Assembly (NCBI GenBank): GCA_946478525.1
Contig: CAMLCH010000034.1
Span: 1-27,706, forward strand
Direction of reading: 5' to 3'
DNA length: 27,706 nt
Origin: Snodgrassella alvi_G
GTDB lineage: Bacteria; Pseudomonadota; Gammaproteobacteria; Burkholderiales; Neisseriaceae
The notes below the pieces were generated by a model that was given only the letters and a program-made list of their open reading frames with translations, did no database searches and was not told where the DNA came from. Position numbers and translations under genes: made by a program. This document shows positions 8,939 through 17,051 of this stretch, piece after piece (the first letter of the stretch is position 1; each line of letters starts with the position of its first letter).

Positions 8939-9295
8939 AATATCATAAATTTACTAAACTAAAACATAAAATTATATAAATTAAAATACAATATACTTAA
9001 GTTAATTTTTTATACAGATTAATTTTATTTATTTATCTTTCATTATATAAATTAACACTATAACTGCAATTATCCGTATTGTGTAAACATATTGTATATA
9101 GCTATTCTAAGCTAATGTAAAAACTATTGTGATAAGATATATCTCAATAGATAATTATGCAGATTGGTAGATGGAAAAATATAGTTTTAACTATAGATGA
9201 AATTTACCAAAATAAATGATTGTTTATGAATGATCATATCAAATAAAGTAATAGTAGTTAAACATAGACAAACTCGTTTTTAAGGTATAAAAATT
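8939..9295. other. AT-rich intergenic region map to HTH gene
   Basis: These 357 bp are almost pure A/T. No gene, RNA or clear terminator was recognised. It should contain the promoter of the HTH gene; several TATAAT-like strings occur but cannot be ranked in such AT-rich DNA. Confidence 0.55.
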
Positions 9296-9580
9296 ATGAA
9301 AGCATTTAAACCCATTAGTAATGTACGCGAAATTCGTAAAAAACTTGGTTTGAATCAGATTGAATTCTGGAGTCAAGTGGGAGTAACGCAGTCTGGCGGA
9401 TCACGCTATGAAGCTGGTCGCAATATTCCGAAACCTGTTCGCGAGCTGGTCAGACTCGTTCACGTAGAGCAGCTGGATTTAAGCAAATTAAACCGTACAA
9501 ATATGGAAATTGCTGAATTATTAAAAGCAGAACATCCAGAAATATATCAGCAACTTAAAGCAAAAACAGACCATAAATAA
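9296..9580 (+). CDS. small XRE-type helix-turn-helix protein
   Basis: The 94-residue protein carries a helix-turn-helix in its first ~55 residues: REIRKKLGLNQIEFWSQVGVTQ followed by GGSRYEAGRNIPKPVRELVRLV, the usual Cro/XRE layout with recognition helix around VTQSGGSRYE. The tail (about 60-94) is helical and charged. A very similar small regulator (FW..LGVTQSGGSRYE.GR.IPKPV) is common in Neisseriaceae and other betaproteobacteria, so it is probably a chromosomal regulator and not a phage repressor. Its target is unknown. It is monocistronic, with a strong hairpin terminator 20 bp after the stop. Confidence 0.85.
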   Translation: MKAFKPISNVREIRKKLGLNQIEFWSQVGVTQSGGSRYEAGRNIPKPVRELVRLVHVEQLDLSKLNRTNMEIAELLKAEHPEIYQQLKAKTDHK

Positions 9581-9600
9581 TTTATTATCATTTATTTTTT

Positions 9601-9640
9601 TGCCCCTATCCATTAATATGGTTGGGGCATTTACTTTTTT
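9601..9640 (+). terminator. intrinsic terminator of the HTH gene
   Basis: TGCCCC (9601-9606) pairs with GGGGCA (9624-9629), with further pairing inside through CCAT and ATGG. The stem is followed by TTTACTTTTTT. T-rich sequence also lies on the other side, so it could work in both directions. Confidence 0.8.
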
Positions 9641-9687
9641 GAATCTCATCCAACTATCTGAGAATAGCCAATGAGAGGATAGCACTT

Positions 9688-10539
9688 ATGAATCAAATTA
9701 TATCGTCCTCAATGCCTTTTTTGGGGCTTATCCGTGTTAGTGGCGAAGAGCGTACTTCATTTTTACATAATCAGTTTTCCAATGACATTAATAATTTGCC
9801 AGTGGGGCAAGCTTGTCTGGCTACCTACAATACTGCCAAAGGACGTGTTATAGCTACTTTACTGGTTTTAAAACGTGAAAATGATATTTTATTGACCCTA
9901 GCAGCAGATCTGTGTTCTGTAGTATTAAAAAAATTACAAATGTATGTTTTGCGCAGCAAAGTAAAATTGGAACTAATACCCGAGTGGGGAGCAGCTGTGT
10001 CTGTACCTGAACAAAAAGATGCAATTGCCTCCGAACCGCAATATGTCCTGCAAACAACACATAACAGCAATAGCTGGTACATAACATTAGTCGATCATTC
10101 AGTAATGCAACTAGGTAAAGTAGAACAATTACCTGCTTTTGATGAAAAAATAGCCACCAACTGGCAAATCCATGCTATTAACTGCGGTATGCCTTGGATT
10201 AGCGCTGCTAGCACTGAAACCTGTGTTGCGCAAATGCTTAATCTTCATCAGCTCGGCGCTGTACATTTTAAGAAGGGTTGCTACCCTGGGCAGGAAATCA
10301 TTGCCCGCGCCCAGTATCGTGGACAGGTCAAACGTGGTCTAGTTAAAGTACAGGCTACCCATTCCTTGCAAGATGGTGAAACCGTCTATAACTATAATAA
10401 TGAAGATGTCGGCTTAATTATTAATCATGCATCTACAGCTGAATGCAAGCTTGCCCTGGCCGTTATCAAACATTCAGCTGCCACCGAAGATTTACATACT
10501 GAAACAACACCGTTAACAATAATGGAAACTTTCTTTTAA
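9688..10539 (+). CDS. ygfZ: YgfZ-type folate-binding iron-sulfur repair protein
   Basis: The 283-residue protein belongs to the YgfZ/GcvT-like family, which binds tetrahydrofolate and helps to make or repair certain Fe-S enzymes such as MiaB. The signature KGCYPGQE is at residues 196-203, with the essential Cys198, followed by IIARAQYRGQVKRGL. The N-terminal part has the family pattern FLHNQFSNDINNL...ATYNTAKGRVIA. The length is a little below the E. coli protein (326). It is cytoplasmic. It is preceded by the HTH terminator and so has its own promoter; prfC follows after 267 bp. Confidence 0.92.
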   Translation: MNQIISSSMPFLGLIRVSGEERTSFLHNQFSNDINNLPVGQACLATYNTAKGRVIATLLVLKRENDILLTLAADLCSVVLKKLQMYVLRSKVKLELIPEWGAAVSVPEQKDAIASEPQYVLQTTHNSNSWYITLVDHSVMQLGKVEQLPAFDEKIATNWQIHAINCGMPWISAASTETCVAQMLNLHQLGAVHFKKGCYPGQEIIARAQYRGQVKRGLVKVQATHSLQDGETVYNYNNEDVGLIINHASTAECKLALAVIKHSAATEDLHTETTPLTIMETFF

Positions 10540-10567
10540 TATTAAGAAGTGCTTATCAGGTATACTG

Positions 10568-10589
10568 GCTAATAGAAAATCTTATTAGC
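10568..10589 (+). terminator. weak hairpin after ygfZ
   Basis: GCTAATA (10568-10574) and TATTAGC (10583-10589) form a 7-bp stem with an 8-base loop. The downstream sequence is A/T-rich but without a clean T-run, so this is a weak terminator candidate. Confidence 0.35.
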
Positions 10590-10736
10590 ATAAAATTATC
10601 TTTTATAAAGATTATTTTTATTTTGCGGCAGCCAAAATCAGCCAGCTATTTATTTTAGCGACCCATAATTTCATTAAATAGCAAAGCAAAAAATCTCAAC
10701 TTCAATAATTTATTAAACAGATTTAATAGCAAATTG

Positions 10737-10745
10737 TGCTACAAT
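10737..10745 (+). promoter_or_regulatory. possible extended -10 promoter of prfC
   Basis: TGCTACAAT contains a near-consensus TACAAT (10740-10745) with an upstream TG. A transcript from here would start near 10752 and include the hairpin at 10757-10778 in the prfC leader. No good -35 is seen. Confidence 0.4.
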
Positions 10746-10756
10746 CGACCCACTTT

Positions 10757-10784
10757 CAAGACGGCCTGAGCCGTCTTGTTTTAT
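10757..10784 (+). terminator. GC-rich hairpin in front of prfC
   Basis: CAAGACGGC (10757-10765) pairs perfectly with GCCGTCTTG (10770-10778) around a CTGA tetraloop, then TTTTATT. It is the most GC-rich stem in the region. It looks like an intrinsic terminator but ends only about 28 bp before the prfC start. It may terminate ygfZ read-through, or attenuate prfC if the promoter just upstream is real. Confidence 0.7.
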
Positions 10785-10806
10785 TGTTATTAAATGATCA
10801 TATAAT

Positions 10807-12405
10807 ATGAGCCAAATTGCCCAAGAAGCGGCACGTCGCCGCACATTCGCGATTATTTCACACCCAGATGCCGGTAAAACCACACTTACTGAAAAACTAC
10901 TTTTGTTTTCTGGTGCAATCCTATCAGCCGGAACGGTAAAAGGAAAAAAATCTGGTAAATTTGCCACTTCCGATTGGATGGAAATTGAGAAACAACGCGG
11001 TATTTCTGTAGCGTCTTCAGTTATGCAGTTCGATTATCGTCAGCATGTTGTTAATTTGCTTGATACACCCGGCCACGAAGACTTTTCTGAAGATACCTAT
11101 CGCGTGTTAACTGCGGTCGATAGTGCATTAATGGTTATTGATGCAGCCAAAGGTGTAGAAGCGCAAACGATTAAGCTGCTCAATGTTTGTCGTTTACGCG
11201 ATACTCCTATCGTAACTTTCATGAATAAATATGATCGTGAAGTTCGCGATTCTTTAGAACTACTGGATGAAGTAGAAAATATTCTTAATATTCGCTGTGC
11301 ACCAATTACCTGGCCAATTGGTATGGGTAAAAACTTTAAAGGTGTTTATCATATTCTTAATGACGAAATTTATCTGTTTGAAGCTGGTGGAGAAAAATTA
11401 CCACATGAATTTGATGTCATTAAAGGCCTTGATAATGCACGGTTGGATGAATTATTCCCTATTGAGATTCAGCAGTTACGCGAAGAAATCGAATTAGTTT
11501 TGGCCGCATCAAATGAATTTGATCTGGAAGCGTTCTTGCATGGCGAACTGACCCCGGTATTTTTTGGTTCTGCTATTAATAACTTCGGTATTCAGGAAAT
11601 TCTTAATGCATTAATCGAATGGGCACCTGCGCCACAGCCACGTGCTGCACTCCAGCGGGTTGTCGAACCGACAGAAAACAAATTTTCAGGCTTTGTGTTT
11701 AAAATACAGGCCAATATGGATGCCAAACACCGTGACCGCATTGCCTTTCTGCGCGTATGTTCCGGTGAATTTACTCGCGGGATGAAAATTAAACATCTGC
11801 GGCTAAATCGCGATATTGCAGCCTCCAGTGTTGTGACTTTCATGTCACATACGCGTGAACTGATTGAAGAAGCTTTTGCCGGTGATATTATCGGTATCCC
11901 GAATCATGGCAATATTCAGATTGGCGATAGTTTCACCGAAGGTGAACAACTGACCTTTACTGGCATCCCTTTTTTTGCACCGGAATTGTTTCGTGCTGTA
12001 CGGATTAAAAACCCACTGAAAATGAAACAACTGCAAAAAGGTTTGCAACAGCTTGGTGAAGAAGGCGCTGTACAGGTTTTTCGTCCACACAATGGTGGTG
12101 ACTTGATTTTAGGGGCAGTAGGTGTACTGCAATTTGAAGTAGTAACCGCTCGTTTAGCGAATGAATATGGCGTTGATGCCGTTTTCGAACCGGCCAATAT
12201 CTGGTCTGCACGCTGGGTATCCTGTACTGATTCAAAAAAAATGGCTGAATTTGAAAAGGCCAACATCCTTAATCTGGCAACGGATGCAGGTGGCAATCTG
12301 ACTTATCTGGCGCCCAATCGAGTCAACCTTTCTCTTACTGAAGAACGCTGGCCGGATATTCGCTTCCATGAAACACGCGAGCTAACAGTAGCGGTTAACC
12401 AATAA
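10807..12405 (+). CDS. prfC: peptide chain release factor 3
   Basis: RF3 is the translational GTPase that removes RF1 or RF2 from the ribosome after peptide release. The 532-residue protein has the full G domain: G1 SHPDAGKTT (18-26), the RGISV switch region, G3 DTPGHEDF (86-93) and G4 NKYD (140-143). The segment SDWMEIEKQRGISVASSVMQFDY is typical of RF3 and separates it from EF-G and LepA. The later beta-barrel and C-terminal domains are complete. The start at 10807 follows an A/T-rich leader with no clear Shine-Dalgarno. A strong terminator follows the stop codon. Confidence 0.96.
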   Translation: MSQIAQEAARRRTFAIISHPDAGKTTLTEKLLLFSGAILSAGTVKGKKSGKFATSDWMEIEKQRGISVASSVMQFDYRQHVVNLLDTPGHEDFSEDTYRVLTAVDSALMVIDAAKGVEAQTIKLLNVCRLRDTPIVTFMNKYDREVRDSLELLDEVENILNIRCAPITWPIGMGKNFKGVYHILNDEIYLFEAGGEKLPHEFDVIKGLDNARLDELFPIEIQQLREEIELVLAASNEFDLEAFLHGELTPVFFGSAINNFGIQEILNALIEWAPAPQPRAALQRVVEPTENKFSGFVFKIQANMDAKHRDRIAFLRVCSGEFTRGMKIKHLRLNRDIAASSVVTFMSHTRELIEEAFAGDIIGIPNHGNIQIGDSFTEGEQLTFTGIPFFAPELFRAVRIKNPLKMKQLQKGLQQLGEEGAVQVFRPHNGGDLILGAVGVLQFEVVTARLANEYGVDAVFEPANIWSARWVSCTDSKKMAEFEKANILNLATDAGGNLTYLAPNRVNLSLTEERWPDIRFHETRELTVAVNQ

Positions 12406-12426
12406 AACCATACATTAAGTATCACT

Positions 12427-12466
12427 AAAAAGCAGCTTAGTAATACTTATTAAGCTGCTTTTTTTT
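12427..12466 (+). terminator. intrinsic terminator of prfC
   Basis: AAAAAGCAGCTTA pairs with TAAGCTGCTTTTT across an 11-base loop, and the stem runs into a string of eight or more T. This is a textbook factor-independent terminator 22 bp after the prfC stop. Confidence 0.9.
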
Positions 12467-12892
12467 AAATAAGTGCTCAAAACAAATCAGTATAATGGAT
12501 GTACCCATGTCAGATACGTTGCAATATCATGAGCAGTGTATAAAATAGAATTTGTAGTATATCTTTATCAGTATCTAACTCAGTTGAAGTGTTTACCAAA
12601 ATTAATCAGCCAATAAAGGTCTCTTTATTTAATTCTGGAATATTTTAAGATATCTAAAGATAACCTTTCACCACAGCAAGCCAATCTATGGGTACATGAT
12701 ATAGTGTGAAGCAAGAACAGAGTTTATAAAATTTCTAAGATGTTAGTGTTTAGAGATATTGAATTTGCTGGTAAAAAGCTAATGATCAAAGTTCTTTATT
12801 GAACTGAGCGATCAAATTCAATTATTTTTGAATAAAATATTTAATCAAAGATGTATAATCCTTAAAGGGAAATATTTTCTAGTCATTTAATT
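12467..12892. other. intergenic region prfC to thrE-like gene
   Basis: There is no intact gene. One plus-strand frame from about 12620 to 12800 is open except for a single TGA (12707-12709) and reads like protein (KDNLSPQQANLWVHDIV, stop, then SKNRVYKISKML and more). It is not recognised and could be a gene remnant or chance. The promoter of the exporter gene should lie at the right end. Confidence 0.4.
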
Positions 12893-14203
12893 ATGAAAAC
12901 ATCGCTTTCATCCGATGAACTCCAGCTTGTTATCAAATCCGATCTGATACTAAGAGTAGGCAAAATTTGTTTGGCTGCCGGAACCGGCAGCTATCGGATA
13001 AAACAATCAATGCGTCATGTAGCAACCATGCTAGGTATTGAAAACCAGACTCATGTTACATTAACTGAAATTAATGCCACCTGTCGTAGTGGACAGCTAT
13101 TTAAAACAGAAGTGATCACCATACAAAGCGTGGGTATTAACACCAGTAAGATTCAGCAAATAGAAAATCTACTTATTAACTTACAGCAAAAGCACCATAA
13201 AATGCAGGATAGCGAGCTAATTCGTTATCTTGATCATGCACTTTATCAGATCGAAAAACAACCTCCTCTATACAGCCTGCATCAAACTGCCTTGTTTGCT
13301 GCGATTGCCTGTACCTCATTCACATTCCTGATCGGAGGAGGATTAATAGAAATGCTTGGTGTTTTCATTGCTTCGGGGTTAGGACAGACCATTCGTTCGC
13401 AGTTGTTAAAGCGCAATCTTAATCAATTTGTAGTGACCATGCTGGCCGCAGCAGGGGCATCCTGTTTATATCTACTCTTTATCAATATCTGTCACTATTT
13501 TCTGCAAATCAATATTGAACATGCGGCTGGCTATATTGCTTCAATGTTGTTTTTGATTCCTGGCTTTCCTCTTATTACCGGTATTTTGGATATGGCCAAA
13601 CTGGATTTTTCATCTGGTATCCAGCGAGTCATTTATGCTATCACCGTTATTTTCTGTGCCACTTTTGCCGCCTGGGTGGTAGCTGCTGGCATGCATATCA
13701 CCCCTGCACCGATGCTAACCCCAGAAATTTTTCCTATATACACTTTTATATTTAGACTCATAGCCAGCTTTTTTGGTGTTTTAGGCTTCTCATTATTATT
13801 TAACAGCCCTTTAAAAACTGCGCTATGTGCCGCTTTTATTGGTATGGTCGCCAATACCATTCGTCTGGAAATGATTGATTTTACTAATATCCCCATCCAG
13901 GCAACAGCCCTGATTGCAGCTTTCTTTGTTGGCATCAGTGCTTTCTACTTCAGTAACCGCACACACTGTCCGCGCATTGCTCTTTCAGTACCAGCAGTAT
14001 GCATTATGGTACCGGGCATTTACATGTTTCGCGCCATGTATTTTTTACAGCAAAATAACATAATCAATTCCATTAACTGGGGTGCTCAGGCCATGTTAAT
14101 TGTATTAGCATTACCCATGGGTCTAGTTTTAGCCAGAGTATGTACCGATAAAGAATGGGCATTTAATCAGCTCCCGACACATAACAAATCTAATTCTAAA
14201 TAA
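12893..14203 (+). CDS. ThrE-family threonine/serine exporter
   Basis: The 436-residue protein matches the threonine/serine exporter (ThrE) family. The first ~125 residues are soluble and carry the DUF1212 pattern: GKICLAAGTGSYRIKQSMRHVATMLGI, then INATCRSG. About ten hydrophobic helices follow (from about residue 130 on), covering both the ThrE and ThrE_2 membrane parts in one chain; many Gram-negative bacteria split these into two genes. It probably exports small hydroxy amino acids across the inner membrane using the proton gradient. Substrate is inferred from the family alone. It stands alone; no regulator or partner lies next to it. No clear terminator follows. Confidence 0.85.
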   Translation: MKTSLSSDELQLVIKSDLILRVGKICLAAGTGSYRIKQSMRHVATMLGIENQTHVTLTEINATCRSGQLFKTEVITIQSVGINTSKIQQIENLLINLQQKHHKMQDSELIRYLDHALYQIEKQPPLYSLHQTALFAAIACTSFTFLIGGGLIEMLGVFIASGLGQTIRSQLLKRNLNQFVVTMLAAAGASCLYLLFINICHYFLQINIEHAAGYIASMLFLIPGFPLITGILDMAKLDFSSGIQRVIYAITVIFCATFAAWVVAAGMHITPAPMLTPEIFPIYTFIFRLIASFFGVLGFSLLFNSPLKTALCAAFIGMVANTIRLEMIDFTNIPIQATALIAAFFVGISAFYFSNRTHCPRIALSVPAVCIMVPGIYMFRAMYFLQQNNIINSINWGAQAMLIVLALPMGLVLARVCTDKEWAFNQLPTHNKSNSK

Positions 14204-14403
14204 AATAAATTAAATTGAATAATTATTTTTGCCATCTGATCATACCGAGTACATAACGATTCATATGTATTTATTTATATTTTAAATTTTCCAGCGTTGT
14301 TCTGTAGTTTTCTATTTCCTAACTTTGGTTTTATTCCCCAAAACTGTTTCTTTACTATTTTCAATAGTATAAAAATATACTTGACATAATCATATTTATA
14401 TTA

Positions 14404-15486
14404 ATGAAATTAATACCTAATGTAATCAAAATAAGTAAATTATTTATGATAATTTTACTTTTTACTCTATCCTATGCAGGTAGTGCTAATATGATTGAAA
14501 AAAAAGACCAATTTGTTAAATCTTGTCATTTAGATGAAAATATCTTTATTAGACAGATTAAATTAACAGATAACAACCAACATTCAAAACAAGAACCTTT
14601 ATTGTTGATTCATGGCGCTAGAGTAGCTGGTATAGGTTCTTTTGATTTGCCAGTTAAAGGAGGTTCATTAGCCGAAGATTTAGCTGAGGCGGGATTCGAT
14701 GTATACATTATCGATTTACGAGGATACGGTAAATCAACTCGTCCTAAAGAAATGTTTAACGCGCCTAATGAATCTAAACCATTAGTTAGAACATCTATGG
14801 CCATTGACGATATAAGTTGTGCAGTAAATCAAATTTTAAAATGGACTAAATCCCAAAAAATAAATTTGTTAGGATGGGCCACTGGTGGACATTGGTCCGC
14901 AGCATATGCCGAACAACATCATGATACCGTAAAAAAATTGATTATTTACAATTCATTATATGGCGCTATAACCGAACACAAATTGCTAGGCAGAGGATCG
15001 GTTTTTGAGGATAAACAACATCCTGCAGAATTTAATCATGCTATTGGTGGTTATCAGTTTAATACTAAAGAGAGCTTATTTGCTGCTTGGGATTCAAGTA
15101 TTCCTTTGGATGAAAAGGATTTATGGCGAGATCCTTTAGTTGCCAAAGCTTATGCAGAAGAAGCTATCAATTCTGATCCTGAATCTTTTTCTCATTTTCC
15201 ACCACAATTTCGATCACCAACTGGAGCTATGGCGGATAGCTTTGAATTAGCGATTGGCAAAAAACAATGGCAAGCTAAAAATTTGAAGATGCCAATATTG
15301 GTTATTTTTTCACAAAATGATTTTTGGAGCCGTAAAGAGGCCGCATTAGCTATGGTTAAAGAAGCTAAACAAGCAAGATTAGTACAAATACCTAATGGCA
15401 CTCATTTTGTACATTTGGATCGTGATAAATATGGGCGAAGTTTATTTATTTCTTCTGTAGTTGATTTTCTAAATTCAGATAAATAG
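14404..15486 (+). CDS. exported alpha/beta-hydrolase-fold protein lacking the Ser nucleophile
   Basis: The protein (360 residues) begins with a signal peptide (hydrophobic core about 13-26, likely cleavage near AGSA). It has an alpha/beta-hydrolase fold: oxyanion segment LLLIHGAR (HG at 70-71), strand plus turn VYIIDLRGYGKS (101-111), nucleophile elbow LLGWATGGHW, acid loop IFSQNDFW (Asp306) and NGTHFVHLD (His334). In the elbow the usual G-x-S-x-G is G-W-A-T-G, so residue 159 is Ala, encoded by GCC. Acid and His are kept. The protein may be a non-catalytic binder, or use another mechanism; the frame is otherwise intact. Base use is more AT-rich than in the preceding housekeeping genes. Substrate and partner are unknown. 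It opens the accessory region. Confidence 0.85.
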   Translation: MKLIPNVIKISKLFMIILLFTLSYAGSANMIEKKDQFVKSCHLDENIFIRQIKLTDNNQHSKQEPLLLIHGARVAGIGSFDLPVKGGSLAEDLAEAGFDVYIIDLRGYGKSTRPKEMFNAPNESKPLVRTSMAIDDISCAVNQILKWTKSQKINLLGWATGGHWSAAYAEQHHDTVKKLIIYNSLYGAITEHKLLGRGSVFEDKQHPAEFNHAIGGYQFNTKESLFAAWDSSIPLDEKDLWRDPLVAKAYAEEAINSDPESFSHFPPQFRSPTGAMADSFELAIGKKQWQAKNLKMPILVIFSQNDFWSRKEAALAMVKEAKQARLVQIPNGTHFVHLDRDKYGRSLFISSVVDFLNSDK

Positions 15487-15873
15487 CTTTCCTAAAATTT
15501 AAGTTTAATTAAAGAAAAGGATAACGAAATATTGGAAACATCAAACTATGGCGGAAAACTGAGCCAAGAAATATTACATTCGAGCAATGAATAATTTAAG
15601 ATTAGAAGGGTTGTTATTCAGTTCCAAATACGCTGACTATATTTCCCAAAAAATACATTGGCGATATTCAAGTATATGCTGAATGCTTGAAACTAAGAAA
15701 GAGGTATTTATATTAAATTTGAGATTACAAAAAGAGAACTTAAGCTTAAAAATTAAATAAATGGTATTGAATACAAGCTACACTTTATAAGTGTTCCTTA
15801 AATGAAGAAACAATTTTGAAATCAAAATTTAAAATTTCATCGTTTATAAATGATGATATCTAATGAGAGTATA
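15487..15873. other. intergenic region with antitoxin remnant
   Basis: This region between the hydrolase and the small secreted protein holds a broken VbhA-like antitoxin gene at 15548-15716, listed separately. The rest is AT-rich and shows no other feature. Confidence 0.5.
15548..15716 (+). pseudogene. VbhA-like (Fic antitoxin) gene remnant
   Basis: From the ATG at 15548 the frame reads MAEN, a TGA stop, then AKKYYIRAMNNLRLEGLLF and SSKYADYISQ. A one-base frameshift then leads into KYIGDIQVYAECLKLRKRYLY and a TAA at 15714-15716. The order (helix, N-x-RLEG, short spacer, Y..Y...I.GDI) resembles VbhA-type antitoxins that bind Fic AMP-transferases. With an in-frame stop and a frameshift it cannot make the full product. 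No fic gene is found next to it. The family call rests on a short motif and is tentative; the broken frame is directly visible. Confidence 0.45.
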
Positions 15874-16383
15874 ATGGTTAAAATAAACAAATTATTTAAT
15901 TTGTTAGTTGCTGTACTAATATTAAGTTATTCATCGATCGCATTAAGTACAACTAATCTTGAAGCTTTAAGAGATTCTTTTTTATGCAAAGGTGTCAACA
16001 GTCGTGCTGAACAAGCAAAATTATTAAAACCATTCATACTTAAACAGGAAAGAATTCAGGGAAGAAATTTAATCACATTAAAACAACCGATTGTATTTGG
16101 AAATATCCAAAGCAATTTAGTTGCCCTCAATTCTAAAAATGAAATAGATGAACTTCAACTGTTATTTAAAGTTGATTATCGAAAAGTCCAAGAAAATTTA
16201 CCAGTTAAGGTATATCATTATAGAATATTAAATGAAGATCTAGAAAGTTCAATTGCAAGTGTTATAAGGGATATGGAAAACCCAATTGCCAGTTTTGGGG
16301 TTGAGAGTAAACAACTTGTTTTAGCTGCTACTTTTTCTCCAGAATATCCAACAGCGCTAATTTGTATATTTTTCGAACGTTAA
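15874..16383 (+). CDS. small secreted protein, family not recognised
   Basis: The protein has a clear Sec signal peptide (MVKINKLFNLLVAVLILSYS then SIALS, cleavage before TTN) and a mature part of about 145 residues with no membrane segment. I chose the ATG at 15874, preceded by GAGAG; an in-frame ATG at 15850 would add eight residues before the signal and lacks a ribosome site. The mature protein alternates beta-like stretches (RNLITLKQPIVFG, ELQLLFKVDYR, VKVYHYRIL) and has two Cys (SFLCKG, ALICIF) that could pair after export. It resembles no family I know. It sits between a broken antitoxin gene and a broken secreted-protein gene, so it is part of accessory DNA. Confidence 0.75.
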   Translation: MVKINKLFNLLVAVLILSYSSIALSTTNLEALRDSFLCKGVNSRAEQAKLLKPFILKQERIQGRNLITLKQPIVFGNIQSNLVALNSKNEIDELQLLFKVDYRKVQENLPVKVYHYRILNEDLESSIASVIRDMENPIASFGVESKQLVLAATFSPEYPTALICIFFER

Positions 16384-16510
16384 ATTTTATTTGTGCCTAG
16401 TCTTTTTTGTTTAGTCTTATTTTACGAGTTTTTGAACCCTTTGGTCACACACTTCTAATTGAGTCATTCAAAACTGAAATTTAAAGTGGTAATTTTATAA
16501 CAGACAGTTT

Positions 16511-16907
16511 ATGAACAAATTCTTCTAACAATGATGCTAACTGGATTAAGTTATTCCAGTTTTGCTAATGAATTTAGTTGCCTATTAACAGACGGAAAAA
16601 TTGTTATTGTTAGAATTAATGATCAAACTTTTACGTACGCATAAGGACGGTTACTTGATGATTTGGATTGGTATTTAGTCTATCCAAGAACAAAATTAAG
16701 TACTATAGACAAAAATCAGACAATTCTATGATTTTAAGTTTGCCCTATGGGAATGCTTATTATGAATTTGGCAGTAATGGTAAAAATCAATTTTTTCAGG
16801 TGCGAAATGGCAAAGGCAAAATTACATTTAAAGAATTTTGTCTAGAATATATTATAACTGACCATCATATAAATGATGTATCAATCATGAATTACATTGT
16901 CAAATAA
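16511..16907 (+). pseudogene. frameshifted small secreted protein gene (copy A)
   Basis: The original frame can be followed through damage. ATG at 16511 gives MNK, then an apparent one-base deletion in an A-run shifts into ILLTMMLTGLSYSSFA, a signal peptide, then NEFSCLLTDGKIVIVRINDQ and TFTYA. A TAA stop at 16642-16644 and a second shift near 16668 follow. The remaining part (LVFSLSKNKIKYYRQKSD on to SIMNYIVK) is open to 16907. A second, more decayed relative lies at 21062-21253 on the other strand. The intact protein would be about 130 residues, exported, with a Cys near the mature N-terminus and another in the EFCLEY segment. Its function is not recognised; the general style recalls small periplasmic or secreted beta proteins. 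Confidence 0.65.
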
Positions 16908-16957
16908 GCTTGTTTTTATAAGAAGATCGATATCATAGAAAAAAATTAAAATAGCTA

Positions 16958-16988
16958 TTGACTCTAACGTAAGGTTAAGGTTAATGAT
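16958..16988 (+). promoter_or_regulatory. MerR-type long-spacer promoter of the metal ATPase gene
   Basis: TTGACT (16958-16963) and AATGAT (16983-16988) are separated by 19 bp, longer than the normal 17, and the spacer holds a dyad: ACTCTAAC and GTTAAGGT, matching at six of eight positions around GTAAG. This is the layout used by MerR-family metal regulators (ZntR, CadR, PbrR) that untwist the promoter when metal binds. The ATPase starts 63 bp downstream. No merR-type gene is in the window, so the regulator would act in trans. The -10 match is modest. Confidence 0.5.
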
Positions 16989-17051
16989 AAAGCCATTGTT
17001 AAATTCTAATAACAATACCCAAATGTATATAATTATTATAGGAGACGAACA

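Noticed and set aside
10757..10778. Neisseria-type DNA uptake sequence within the prfC hairpin (GCCGTCT core)
   Set aside because: The full GCCGTCTGAA is absent and the 7-base core occurs only a few times in the window, not clearly above chance.
12620..12800. Possible small gene or transposase fragment between prfC and the exporter
   Set aside because: The frame has an internal stop, no start with a ribosome site and no recognisable motif, so it is mentioned only under the intergenic entry.
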